From Yoonia tamlensis (GTDB lineage Bacteria; Pseudomonadota; Alphaproteobacteria; Rhodobacterales; Rhodobacteraceae), in NCBI RefSeq assembly GCF_900115105.1, contig NZ_FOYP01000001.1, forward strand, positions 1,700,097 to 1,764,096: a stretch of 64,000 nt of DNA, in the 5' to 3' direction. The notes beneath the pieces were generated by a model. It had not been told where the DNA came from and made no database searches. It saw nothing but the letters and a program-made list of their open reading frames with translations. A program made the position numbers and the translations under genes. Positions 1-8,242 of this stretch are shown piece after piece. Within the stretch, counting starts at the first letter, position 1. Every line of letters begins with the position of its first letter.

Positions 1-901
1 CTGGTGGGATGTCTGGGCACAGTTCCGCACCCATAAGGGCGCTGTCGCCGGGCTTGGCTTTCTTGTCTTTATCACGCTTTTTGTGACCGTCGGCCCCGTG
101 ATCTGGGACGTTGACCCAGGCAAGCTGAACATCCGCAACAAGGACGTGCGCCCGATCTATATGGCGCTGCTGGACAGTAACGCCAAGGTCAACTGGGCCA
201 ACCCGATGGGCACCGACAACCTTGGCCGCGATATTATGGCCAATATCATGGCCGGCGGGCGCGTGTCGCTGGCCGTGGGCTGGACCGCAATGATTTTGGC
301 CGTGTTTATCGGCACGTTGATCGGCGTGTTGGCCGGCTATTTCAAACGGCTGGACGGGCTGTTGATGCGATTTACCGATCTTGTGCTCGCGCTGCCACTC
401 TTGCCGCTACTGCTGGTTATGATGCTTTTGTTCCGCGATCCATTGCGGGCAACATTTGGCCCAGAAAACGGGATTTTCATCCTGATCGTAACCGGTATCG
501 GCATCACGTCATGGATGCAGACCGCGCGGATTGTGCGCGGCGATGTGATGGCGCTGAAGGAACGCGAATTTGTGCTGGCTGCGCGGTCGATCGGGACACC
601 AGCGCGCCGGATGATCACGCGGCATTTGTTGCCAAATGTGCTTTCGCCGATCATGGTTTCGGCCACACTGGGGCTGGCCACTGCGATCATCACGGAAAGT
701 GCGCTGTCGTTTCTTGGCCTTGGCTTCCCGTCGGATTTCCCGACGTGGGGGAAGATCCTGTTTGATAGCGTTGACCGCATGACCGCATTCCCCGAACGGG
801 TGATCTGGCCGGGCTTGGCGATTTCGCTGACCGTTCTGGCGGTGAACTATATCGGTGACGGGCTGCGCGACGCGTTGGACCCACGCATTCGCGGACATTA
901 A
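1..901 (+). CDS. Peptide-type ABC transporter permease (DppC/OppC family), 5' truncated
   Basis: Inner-membrane permease of a dipeptide/oligopeptide-type ABC importer. The open frame runs in from the window edge (frame starting at base 2), so the N-terminus is missing; the GTG at 83 is internal, because a hydrophobic segment is encoded before it. Several membrane segments follow. The cytoplasmic EAA loop (EREFVLAARSIGTPARRM) that docks to the ATPase is visible near bases 560-615. The C-terminus ends DALDPRIRG, typical of DppC. The last bases overlap the tail of the convergent phospholipase D-like gene by 4 bp. The substrate cannot be told from the permease alone. Confidence 0.9.
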   Translation, partial: WWDVWAQFRTHKGAVAGLGFLVFITLFVTVGPVIWDVDPGKLNIRNKDVRPIYMALLDSNAKVNWANPMGTDNLGRDIMANIMAGGRVSLAVGWTAMILAVFIGTLIGVLAGYFKRLDGLLMRFTDLVLALPLLPLLLVMMLLFRDPLRATFGPENGIFILIVTGIGITSWMQTARIVRGDVMALKEREFVLAARSIGTPARRMITRHLLPNVLSPIMVSATLGLATAIITESALSFLGLGFPSDFPTWGKILFDSVDRMTAFPERVIWPGLAISLTVLAVNYIGDGLRDALDPRIRGH

Positions 902-1956
902 ACAGCTATGGGTTCAGATTGCGCCGCGATAATACGGTCAATCTCGGCCCGCGCATAGATACCTAGCTGGCGCTGTGCATCGCGCGCGGCGCCGTCCGGC
1001 AGATCTAGATCGCCCAGCACAATGATGTTTTCATCATTCACAAGGTTCGCAGGACCGGTGTAGTTAAAGCTACCCAAGATGATCAGGCCATCGTCCATGA
1101 CCATCAGCTTGTGGTGGATTTTGCGCACACCGGTTCCGGTGCGGTTCTGATGCAGCGTCACACCACCCGACACAAGCGTATCCTTTGACGCCCATGTCTG
1201 GTTGGCCTGCCGTCGATCCAACACGCCATTCACACCGAGCCCCTTTTGCCGCGCATTCACAAGCGCATCGTCGATCCCGGAGGATTGCGAAAAGGTAAAG
1301 ACCGCAAAATCAATCCGGTCCCTGGCTTTGATCATCTGCTTGATGAACTCCATTTCGGGCATGTGGTCGGGCGCAAACAGCGGCTTGATCCGGATGCCAC
1401 CCACAAAATGGCCCTCAAGCGGTTTACGCGGCGTGGTCAGACTGCGCGCACCAAAAATACCTTGGCGTAGTTGCCGGAATTCACGCCCGTATTCGCGCGC
1501 GACTTCCACGTCATGGATCACACAGATATGGTTGAGGTTCTTAGTAACCCCCGTGGTGGTGAAATTGGTTGATCCGGTCAGCACGCTCGCCTTGTCGCGG
1601 ATCATGAATTTCTGGTGGAAAATGGCGGGGTTATAATCGGCCTTTGCGTCCACCCCTGCCCGCAATATCCGCATCAGCAATTCGCGGTTTATTTCCTGCA
1701 CCCCCAGACTATCGGGATCAGGCGCGTTTTTCTCGCGCAGGTAATCTTGCTCCATAATCGCGCGCACCCGCACGCCGCGGCGCGAGGCGGCAATCAGCGC
1801 ATCCGCTATGGGGCGGTGGTCAAGCTCTTGGACACAAACCAAAAGTTCCGCCTGTGCGCCGTCAATAAAATCAATGATCGGCGCTTCCAGACTGTCGGGG
1901 GCCCCAAGCGTATCGGGGCCCATATGCAGGGTGATCGGGCCAGTCGTGATGAGCAT
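898..1956 (-). CDS. Phospholipase D-like protein with two HKD motifs
   Basis: Predicted 352-residue PLD-superfamily enzyme, a family that acts on phosphodiesters (phospholipids or nucleic acids). Two catalytic HxKxxxxD motifs are present: HQKFMIRD near residues 114-121 and HHKLMVMD near 281-288, each followed by G-S-x-N-(F/Y)-T. This is a complete two-lobed active site. The ATG at 1956 is chosen because GGAGACAGG lies just upstream; the open frame extends further but with non-coding-like sequence. No signal peptide is seen at this start, so it is probably cytoplasmic or peripheral. The substrate is unknown. Bacterial paralogues include cardiolipin synthases and nucleases, but the membrane segments of a cardiolipin synthase are absent. 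Confidence 0.8.
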   Translation of the reverse strand: MLITTGPITLHMGPDTLGAPDSLEAPIIDFIDGAQAELLVCVQELDHRPIADALIAASRRGVRVRAIMEQDYLREKNAPDPDSLGVQEINRELLMRILRAGVDAKADYNPAIFHQKFMIRDKASVLTGSTNFTTTGVTKNLNHICVIHDVEVAREYGREFRQLRQGIFGARSLTTPRKPLEGHFVGGIRIKPLFAPDHMPEMEFIKQMIKARDRIDFAVFTFSQSSGIDDALVNARQKGLGVNGVLDRRQANQTWASKDTLVSGGVTLHQNRTGTGVRKIHHKLMVMDDGLIILGSFNYTGPANLVNDENIIVLGDLDLPDGAARDAQRQLGIYARAEIDRIIAAQSEPIAV

Positions 1957-2060
1957 TACCTGTCTCCATATCTGCGGCTGTTGCGATATGGTGCACCTTC
2001 TTTGCCAGCGCAGACAAGTGTGGTTTTCCTGACCGCCCCGCGCTGGCAGCCCCGAGGACC

Positions 2061-2597
2061 CTATTGGGAAACTGTGCGGACACCCCATGTTTGATAGGCA
2101 GCCAGTTCATCCGAACAGGGTTCAATCGTCAGCACCTTGATCTGGTTTGCATCACTGCGCCCCGAAACCGTGTCGGCACCAACCGTTACGCACATTTCGG
2201 CAGCAGAGGCCGGAACAATGGTGCCTGTCCCTTCAAAGGTGAATTCTTGCGCCGCACGCCCGTCACAAGCGGCAAGCGACAATGCGCTACCGGCATCGGT
2301 TGCATCGAGTGTCGCGCAAACGTCAAAATTGGTCATATAAAGCAGCCCTTGCGCAAATTTTTCAGTCTCGAAGGTCTGGTCATAGCCCAGTGCGCCACCG
2401 GGGCTATAGCAGGTATGCCCCTGCAAGCCGTCATCAGGGTTGGCCGCCTCTTCGCGTCCTTTTGCAATATCGATGCAATAGCCCGCTTGGGTATTGTCGA
2501 GCATATCAAGAAGATAGATTTCGACCGCCTCCGCCTGCGCGGTAGAGGCAGCACAAGTCAGCGCAAGCAAGGATGCGACGGGAAGGAATTTTTTCAT
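2061..2597 (-). CDS. Secreted cysteine-containing protein, possibly ricin-type beta-trefoil
   Basis: A 178-residue protein with a clear Sec signal peptide (MKKFLPVASLLALTCAASTA then QAEA). The ATG at 2597 is chosen because it begins this signal. The mature part has paired cysteines in a pattern like a ricin-B lectin domain: GYCIDI, GHTCY, VCATLDA, SLAACDG with a following Q-x-F motif, then MCVTV and a late EPCSD. This suggests two trefoil repeats, but the assignment is by pattern only. It lies 104 bp upstream of the phospholipase D-like gene on the same strand, so the two may be co-transcribed. Exported carbohydrate binding is possible but not shown. Confidence 0.65.
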   Translation of the reverse strand: MKKFLPVASLLALTCAASTAQAEAVEIYLLDMLDNTQAGYCIDIAKGREEAANPDDGLQGHTCYSPGGALGYDQTFETEKFAQGLLYMTNFDVCATLDATDAGSALSLAACDGRAAQEFTFEGTGTIVPASAAEMCVTVGADTVSGRSDANQIKVLTIEPCSDELAAYQTWGVRTVSQ

Positions 2598-2733
2598 CTG
2601 GGTTTTTCCGAATGTTTGTCTCGTTGAACTTATGTCAATTAAACGCGCGCGCATTGTAATCCCGTCGCAAAACAATCAAAAATTTCCGGCCTTGTCGCAG
2701 GCGCCAAATCCGGGGTGCCCGCGTAGGGTACTG

Positions 2734-2889
2734 CTAACCGACGACAATCCAAACGATGGTCAGCAGAACACAAAGATATACAATCATATTCATCATCGAC
2801 CGGATCAGACCGGCATCCGCCTCTGGGTCGACCCCCATGCGTTCGCAGATTTTAGTTCCGGGCCACAAGATCAGGTCTGTCAGGGTCAT
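2734..2889 (-). CDS. Small single-pass membrane protein (51 aa)
   Basis: Short frame MTLTDLILWPGTKICERMG... ending in a strongly hydrophobic helix (MNMIVYLCVLLTIVWIVVG) with a TAG stop. Organisation is a short amphipathic N-terminus, a charged linker (DPEADAG) and a C-terminal membrane span. It is divergent from the NsrR-like regulator gene, 77 bp away, which suggests a shared control region. No strong Shine-Dalgarno is visible (a weak GTGAG). No function is assigned. The layout and composition look like a real small membrane protein rather than chance. Confidence 0.5.
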   Translation of the reverse strand: MTLTDLILWPGTKICERMGVDPEADAGLIRSMMNMIVYLCVLLTIVWIVVG

Positions 2890-2947
2890 TGCCGCACTCA
2901 CTTTAAATAGGTATTTTGATTGCGTAATTTATGGCATTGTTAAATCC

Positions 2948-2960
2948 GCATTGCAAATGC
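2948..2960. promoter_or_regulatory. Inverted repeat upstream of NsrR-like regulator
   Basis: Perfect 5-3-5 inverted repeat GCATT-GCA-AATGC, ending 6 bp before the regulator's first ATG and followed by AT-rich sequence. The site lies between the regulator and the divergent small membrane protein gene, so it could be an autoregulatory operator. The assignment rests on position and symmetry only. Confidence 0.3.
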
Positions 2961-2966
2961 TAATTA

Positions 2967-3407
2967 ATGCCCATGCAGTTAGACAAATTCACAGATTACG
3001 CGCTGCGCATGCTAGTGGCCCTTGCCATGCGCGCGCCAGAGCGCGCCACCGCATCGGCGATCGCACAAGCCTATCGCATCTCGGAACACCATATGGCCAA
3101 GGTCGCGTCGCAACTTGCACGCGAAGGCTTTGTCATTTCCGAACGTGGACGCGGTGGCGGGCTGACGCTGGCGCGCGACCCCGCACAGATCAACATCGGC
3201 GCGGTTGTGCGGGCGCTCAAGGCCGATAGCCCTGTGGTCGCTTGCTTTGGCAGTGACAAATCATGCGTGATCATGCCCGCCTGCGGGTTGCGCACCCCGC
3301 TACAACGCGCGCAAGAGGCGTTCTTTGCCGTGCTTGATGAATACACGCTTGCAGATGTCACGACGTCACGCGCCGGACTATCCGCGCTGCTGACCCCGCA
3401 GACTTAA
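2967..3407 (+). CDS. Rrf2-family transcriptional regulator, NsrR-like [Fe-S] sensor
   Basis: A 146-residue winged-helix regulator. The N-terminus (MQLDKFTDYALRMLVALA) and the helix-turn-helix and wing region (ISEHHMAKVASQLAREGF, GRGGGLTLAR) match the Rrf2 family. Three cysteines at about 93, 100 and 106 (ACFGSDKSC...PAC) are spaced as in NsrR, where they ligate an Fe-S cluster sensing nitric oxide. The neighbouring ATG at 2973 is an equally good start. The gene is monocistronic, divergent from a small membrane protein gene and convergent with pntB. NsrR rather than another Rrf2 subtype (RirA, IscR) is inferred from the cysteine spacing. The natural target may be elsewhere, since no NO-detoxification gene is adjacent. 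Confidence 0.85.
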   Translation: MPMQLDKFTDYALRMLVALAMRAPERATASAIAQAYRISEHHMAKVASQLAREGFVISERGRGGGLTLARDPAQINIGAVVRALKADSPVVACFGSDKSCVIMPACGLRTPLQRAQEAFFAVLDEYTLADVTTSRAGLSALLTPQT

Positions 3408-3436
3408 AAAGGCCCCGCCAATTTAATGGCGGGGCC
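3406..3436 (-). terminator. Intrinsic terminator downstream of pntB
   Basis: 10-bp GC-rich stem (GGCCCCGCCA and its complement) with a 6-nt loop at 3411-3436, followed on the minus strand by TTTTT at 3410-3406. The U-tract direction fits leftward transcription from pntAB. The same hairpin also sits directly after the stop of the rightward regulator gene. Confidence 0.85.
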
Positions 3437-3445
3437 AATCCGTAG

Positions 3446-3463
3446 GGTGGATCTTGATCCACC
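3446..3463. repeat. Short palindromic element (REP-like) after pntB
   Basis: 8-bp perfect arms GGTGGATC/GATCCACC around TT, within GTAGGGTGGATC. It sits between the pntB stop and the terminator. The GTAGGGTGG-type palindrome resembles dispersed intergenic elements of Rhodobacteraceae; the family membership is from memory, and only one copy was noticed here. Confidence 0.4.
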
Positions 3464-3467
3464 GCCC

Positions 3468-4895
3468 TTAGTCGATTTTTGGCAGCAATTCGTCCAGCGA
3501 CTTTTTCGCGTCACCATAGAACATCCGCGTGTTTTCCTTGAAGAACAGCGGGTTTTCGATACCTGAATAGCCAGTCCCCTGCCCGCGTTTGGATACAAAC
3601 ACTTGCTTGGCCTTCCAGCATTCCAGAACCGGCATCCCAGCGATCGGGCTGTTTGGATCGTCTTGCGCCGCAGGGTTCACGATGTCGTTTGACCCGATCA
3701 CGATAGCAACATCCGTTTTCGGAAAGTCGTCATTGATCTCGTCCATCTCCATCACGATGTCATAGGGCACTTTGGCTTCGGCCAGCAGCACGTTCATATG
3801 GCCCGGCAAACGTCCCGCAACGGGGTGAATGGCGAAACGCACGTTCTTGCCCTGCGCACGCAGCTTGCGGACCAGTTCTGCAACGGATGCCTGCGCCTGT
3901 GCCACGGCCATGCCGTAACCGGGGATGATCACGATGCTGTCCGCCTCGTTCAGCGCGGTAGCAACCCCGTCTGAATCAATTGCGATCTGCTCGCCTTCGA
4001 CTGCCATTTGCGGGCCCGAAGTACCACCAAAGCCGCCAAGGATCACCGATACAAAACTACGGTTCATCGCCTTACACATGATATAAGACAAGATCGCACC
4101 GGACGAGCCGACAAGCGCACCGACAACAATCAACAGATCATTCCCAAGGCTGAAACCAATCGCCGCTGCCGCCCAGCCGGAATAGCTGTTGAGCATCGAC
4201 ACAACGACAGGCATATCCGCGCCGCCAATCCCCATGATCAGGTGGTAACCGATAAAGAGCGCCGCCAATGTCATCACGAAGAGCGGAAAGAAACCGCCGG
4301 TGTTGAAATACCAGATCAGGCAGATCACAGATAGCGCGGCAGCACCCGCGTTCAGCATGTGACCGCCGGGCAGTTTGACCGCCTTTGAATTCACCTTGCC
4401 CGCCAGTTTGCCATAGGCAATGACTGATCCGGTGAATGTCACCGCACCGATAAAGATGCCCAAGAACAATTCAACCCGCAGGATGTTGATCTCGACGGGT
4501 GACTTATGCGCGATCAAGGCCGCAAATGTGCCAAGGTCTTCGCCATGCGCGCCGCCCAAAACATTGCCGATCTCGAAATGCGCGATAAAGCCCACGAATA
4601 CCGCGGCCAGCCCGACAAGGCTGTGCATCGCCGCGACCAGTTCGGGCATTTGCGTCATCTGTACCTTGGTAGCCAGCATATAGCCGATAGCACCGCCGCC
4701 CGCGATCAGGATCAGCGACAAGAGCCATAGCCCGCTGCCCGGTCCGATCAATGTTGCAAACACCGCCAGCGCCATGCCCGCAATGCCGTACCATACTGCG
4801 CGTTTTGCGCTTTCTTGTCCTGATAGCCCCCCAAGAGAGAGAATAAACAGAACCGCTGCGACCACGTAAGCCGCTGTTGTAAATCCGAAATCCAT
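3468..4895 (-). CDS. pntB: NAD(P) transhydrogenase subunit beta
   Basis: Beta subunit (475 aa) of the proton-translocating transhydrogenase, which uses the proton gradient to transfer hydride from NADH to NADP+. The N-terminal half carries the membrane helices (domain II). The C-terminal 180 residues form the NADP(H)-binding domain III, with [32 protein letters not shown] and a terminal region with [16 protein letters not shown]. The length is as expected. It starts 16 bp after the pntA stop in the same transcript, and the terminator at 3406-3436 closes the operon. Confidence 0.97.
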   Translation of the reverse strand: MDFGFTTAAYVVAAVLFILSLGGLSGQESAKRAVWYGIAGMALAVFATLIGPGSGLWLLSLILIAGGGAIGYMLATKVQMTQMPELVAAMHSLVGLAAVFVGFIAHFEIGNVLGGAHGEDLGTFAALIAHKSPVEINILRVELFLGIFIGAVTFTGSVIAYGKLAGKVNSKAVKLPGGHMLNAGAAALSVICLIWYFNTGGFFPLFVMTLAALFIGYHLIMGIGGADMPVVVSMLNSYSGWAAAAIGFSLGNDLLIVVGALVGSSGAILSYIMCKAMNRSFVSVILGGFGGTSGPQMAVEGEQIAIDSDGVATALNEADSIVIIPGYGMAVAQAQASVAELVRKLRAQGKNVRFAIHPVAGRLPGHMNVLLAEAKVPYDIVMEMDEINDDFPKTDVAIVIGSNDIVNPAAQDDPNSPIAGMPVLECWKAKQVFVSKRGQGTGYSGIENPLFFKENTRMFYGDAKKSLDELLPKID

Positions 4896-4911
4896 TTGTT
4901 CTTACTCCGCT

Positions 4912-6486
4912 TTAAGACTTTTGGAACATGGCAAGCATGCGCCGTGTCACGAGGAACCCACCAAAGATATTGATCCCCGTCATAAAGACCGACAGTGCGG
5001 CCAATAAGATCACGAGGAACGACCCTGATCCGATCTGCATCAAGGCCCCCAAAATGATGATCGACGAAATCGCGTTGGTCACCGCCATCAGCGGCGTGTG
5101 CAGTGAATGCGATACGTTCCAGATCACCTGGAAGCCCACGAACACCGACAGAACAAACACGATAAAGTGCTGCATAAAGCTGGCGGGCGCGACAAGCCCA
5201 ACACCCAGCAGAAGCGCGGCACCAACCACCAACAATGTCACTTGGTTTTTCGTCTGCGCCTTGAAATCGGCCACTTCTTTGGCGCGCTTTTCTTCGGCTG
5301 TCAGCTCTTTCGGGGCCTCTTTTTTCGGGGCCGCCGCGATTGCTGCGATCTTGGGTTTGGGCGGCGGGAATGTGACTTCGCCTTTGTAGGTTGCGGTCGC
5401 GCCACGGATCACATCGTCTTCCATGTTGTGATTTGGCTGCCCGTCTTTCTCAGGGGTCAAATCGGTCATCATGTGGCGGATGTTGGTTGCATAAAGCGTT
5501 GACGCCTGCGCCGCCATCCGGCTTGGGAAGTCGGTGTAACCGATGATGGTCACGCCGTTTTCAGTGACGATTTTTTCGTCTTTGACAGTCAGTTTGCAGT
5601 TCCCGCCACGTTCTGCCGCAAGGTCAATGATGACGGAACCGGGTTTCATGCTGTCGACCATATCTTTGGTCCACAGTTCCGGCGCGTCACGGCCCGGGAT
5701 CAACGCGGTGGTGATCACGATATCCATATCGGGCGCGATTTCGCGGAACTTGGCCAATTGGGCCGCCGCAAATTCGGGGCTGGACACGGCGGCATAGCCA
5801 CCTGTTGCGGCGCCGTCCTGCTGTTCTTCCTTGAAATCAAGGAACACAAATTCCGCACCCATCGATTCGACCTGTTCGGCCACTTCGGGGCGCACGTCAA
5901 ACGCATAGGTGATCGCACCAAGGCTGGTAGATGTGCCAATTGCGGCCAATCCGGCAACGCCTGCACCAACGACCAGAACCTTAGCCGGCGGCACCTTGCC
6001 CGCTGCGGTAATCTGCCCAGTAAAGAACCGGCCAAAATTGTTGCCGGCCTCGATCACAGCGCGGTAGCCTGCGATATTGGCCATGGACGACAGCGCGTCC
6101 ATCTTTTGCGCGCGGCTGATGCGCGGCACCATGTCCATCGCGATGACAGTAGCGCCTTTTTTGTTGGCAGCCTCCATCAATGCGGCGTTCTGGGCCGGAT
6201 AGAAAAATGAAATCAATGTCTGATCTGCTTGCAGGCGTTTTACTTCTGTATCAGATGGCGGCTGGACCTTGGCAACAATATCGGCGGCCTTGAACAGCGC
6301 CGCACCCGTTTTCACCACCTCGACGCCCGCGTCGATATAGGCCTGATCAGAGAAACCTGCCGCAATGCCCGCGCCGGTTTCAATCAGGCAGGTATAGCCC
6401 AGCTTTTGCAAATCCTTGGCCGAGGCAGGGGTCATCGCGACCCTGTTCTCGCCCGGAGAGCTTTCTTTTGGTGTCCCGATTTTCAC
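4912..6486 (-). CDS. pntA: NAD(P) transhydrogenase subunit alpha
   Basis: Alpha subunit (524 aa) of the membrane transhydrogenase. The start [20 protein letters not shown] is classic for PntA/alanine-dehydrogenase-like domain I. The NAD-binding Rossmann segment [17 protein letters not shown] lies near residue 170, followed by [15 protein letters not shown]. The C-terminal 140 residues contain a charged linker (about 380-400) and four membrane helices. Both parts are fused, as in enteric PntA, although some alphaproteobacteria split alpha into two genes. The promoter must lie in the AT-rich 105 bp upstream (6487-6591). Confidence 0.97.
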   Translation of the reverse strand: MKIGTPKESSPGENRVAMTPASAKDLQKLGYTCLIETGAGIAAGFSDQAYIDAGVEVVKTGAALFKAADIVAKVQPPSDTEVKRLQADQTLISFFYPAQNAALMEAANKKGATVIAMDMVPRISRAQKMDALSSMANIAGYRAVIEAGNNFGRFFTGQITAAGKVPPAKVLVVGAGVAGLAAIGTSTSLGAITYAFDVRPEVAEQVESMGAEFVFLDFKEEQQDGAATGGYAAVSSPEFAAAQLAKFREIAPDMDIVITTALIPGRDAPELWTKDMVDSMKPGSVIIDLAAERGGNCKLTVKDEKIVTENGVTIIGYTDFPSRMAAQASTLYATNIRHMMTDLTPEKDGQPNHNMEDDVIRGATATYKGEVTFPPPKPKIAAIAAAPKKEAPKELTAEEKRAKEVADFKAQTKNQVTLLVVGAALLLGVGLVAPASFMQHFIVFVLSVFVGFQVIWNVSHSLHTPLMAVTNAISSIIILGALMQIGSGSFLVILLAALSVFMTGINIFGGFLVTRRMLAMFQKS

Positions 6487-6591
6487 AGATAATCCCCTAT
6501 TTTACCAGTCAGCGGTCGGCGCGTAATTACATAGTATACTAACATATTACAACTCCCGAACCCCTGTTTTTCATATGTTATGCGCTAACAG

Positions 6592-7041
6592 TCACAGCCA
6601 GCGCGGCGTTTTTTGACAATAACGCGCGAATTCCGCATGGAACTTGCGTCGCAGCCTGTCCTCCTCTGGAATGATAAACCGCTGCTGAAGCGTTGCCATC
6701 AGCAAAGCAACCAAAACCAAGCCAACCGGCGCGTCCCAACGCAGGCAAAGCCCTGCCAAGACCATGAGATCGCCCAAATAAATCGGATTACGCGTGCGCC
6801 CGAATATCCCTGTGGTCACAAGTCTGTCCGCGTCGCGGTGCGGCACGATTGTTGTGCGATGCCGGCGCATTTCAACGGCGGCCAGCAGCATCAGAACGAT
6901 GCCAGCGCCAACGGCCAAACCGCCCAGTAAATCGGTGAACGGGCCACCAAAACGCAATGCCATCGGCTGCACGCGCCCGACCATCCAGACACATACGGCG
7001 GCAAGCCCAAGCCAAACTGGCGGTATATCGATCCATTTCAT
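6592..7041 (-). CDS. Isoprenylcysteine methyltransferase (ICMT)-like membrane protein
   Basis: A 149-residue integral membrane protein with about four helices and the ICMT/PEMT-type C-terminal signature: LVTTGIFGRTRNPIYLGDLMVLAG, then IIPEEDRLRRKFHAEFARYCQKTPRWL. These segments form the SAM-binding site in that superfamily. The bacterial substrates are mostly unknown. The ATG at 7041 (MKWIDIPP) is preferred over an upstream start because membrane-like sequence begins there. It is divergent from the SDR gene and reads toward pntA, with a 105-bp gap, so it is probably a separate unit. Confidence 0.8.
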   Translation of the reverse strand: MKWIDIPPVWLGLAAVCVWMVGRVQPMALRFGGPFTDLLGGLAVGAGIVLMLLAAVEMRRHRTTIVPHRDADRLVTTGIFGRTRNPIYLGDLMVLAGLCLRWDAPVGLVLVALLMATLQQRFIIPEEDRLRRKFHAEFARYCQKTPRWL

Positions 7042-7117
7042 GCAATGACATTGCCCCGCACATTTTGGCTTGTCCATGTGGATTCAACAGATACGCTGGG
7101 TCAAAAATGGGGGCGGC

Positions 7118-7882
7118 ATGGAACATACCGGAAAACACGCGCTGGTTACGGGCGGCGGCACGGGGATCGGGGCGGCGATTGCCACCGCATTGGCGCAAGC
7201 CGGCGCCGAGGTCACGATCACCGGCCGCAGGTCGGCACCGCTGCACGATCTTGCCGCCAAGCAGCCGCGTCTGCACCCGCTTGTCATGGATGTCAGCGAT
7301 GAAACATCTGTCCACGAAGGCGTGGCCCAAGCCGCCGCTGCGCGCGGTCCGGTCCGTATTTGTGTGGCCAACGCGGGGATCGCAACCGCGCAACCCTTTG
7401 CCAGAACCCGCCTGAATGACTGGCGTGAAATCATGACGACGAATCTGGATGGGGTTTTTCTGACCCTGCAAGCCGCGCTTGCAACCCTGCCCAAAGACAT
7501 GTCGGGGCGGATGATCGGGGTTAGCTCAATCGCCGGCGTGCGCGGGCTGAAAAACGGGGTCACATATACGGCCAGCAAATACGGGGTGATCGGGCTGATG
7601 CGCGGATTGTCCGAGGAATACATGGGCGGTCCGGTGACGTTTAACGCGCTTTGTCCAGGATATGTCGACACGGATATTGTGCGCGGCCAAGTTGCAGGGC
7701 TACAATCAAAATTCGGCATGACCCGCGATGCCGCCACGGCAGTATTTGCCGCTGGAAACCGCCATGGTAGATTGCTAGGCGTTGATGAAATCGCCGCTGC
7801 GGCCATGTGGCTAGCCAGCGACGGCGCGCAAAGCGTGAACGGCCAAACACTTGAAATATCGGGCGGTCAAACCTGCCCCTAA
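7118..7882 (+). CDS. SDR-family NAD(P)-dependent oxidoreductase
   Basis: A 254-residue classical short-chain dehydrogenase: cofactor motif TGGGTGIG near residue 12, NAG in CVANAGIA, catalytic Ser in GVSSIAG and YTASK (Tyr-x-x-x-Lys). The family oxidises or reduces hydroxyacyl, sugar or steroid-like substrates. The ATG at 7118 has GGGGGCGG directly upstream. It is first in a three-gene rightward run with a DUF1304 gene and kynureninase, so a role in tryptophan/anthranilate breakdown, such as a hydroxyacyl-CoA dehydrogenase step, is a reasonable inference. The exact substrate is not determinable. Confidence 0.9.
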   Translation: MEHTGKHALVTGGGTGIGAAIATALAQAGAEVTITGRRSAPLHDLAAKQPRLHPLVMDVSDETSVHEGVAQAAAARGPVRICVANAGIATAQPFARTRLNDWREIMTTNLDGVFLTLQAALATLPKDMSGRMIGVSSIAGVRGLKNGVTYTASKYGVIGLMRGLSEEYMGGPVTFNALCPGYVDTDIVRGQVAGLQSKFGMTRDAATAVFAAGNRHGRLLGVDEIAAAAMWLASDGAQSVNGQTLEISGGQTCP

Positions 7883-7894
7883 AAGGATAATCCC

Positions 7895-8242
7895 ATGATT
7901 TTTACGATCTTCGCACTGATAATTGCTGCGATCCATGTCTATATTGCTGTACTTGAAATGCTGCTGTGGGATAAACCGCGCGGTCGCCGTGTGTTTCGCA
8001 CCACCGCCGAATTTGCGGCCCAAACAAAGATGATGGCTCTGAATCAAGGGCTGTATAACGGGTTTCTGGCTGCCGGAATTCTGGTGGGGCTGGTCTTGGG
8101 CAATACGCAACTGACCGCTTTCATCGTCAGCTGTGTATTGGTTGCGGGTGTGGTTGGCTATCTGAGCGGGTTCAAGACCGCGCTTTATGTGCAGTCCATT
8201 CCTGCGGCGATTGCCATTTCAGCGCTGACTGTCGGCCTATGA
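7895..8242 (+). CDS. DUF1304 family membrane protein
   Basis: A 115-residue protein with about four hydrophobic helices, matching DUF1304: AAIHVYIAVLEMLLWDKPRGRRVF near the N-terminus, then ALNQGLYNGFLAAGILVG. Function is unknown for the family. It is placed 12 bp after the SDR gene and overlaps kynU by the four bases ATGA, so translation is coupled. The charged EMLLWDKPRGR loop between helices 1 and 2 is the most conserved segment. Confidence 0.88.
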   Translation: MIFTIFALIIAAIHVYIAVLEMLLWDKPRGRRVFRTTAEFAAQTKMMALNQGLYNGFLAAGILVGLVLGNTQLTAFIVSCVLVAGVVGYLSGFKTALYVQSIPAAIAISALTVGL

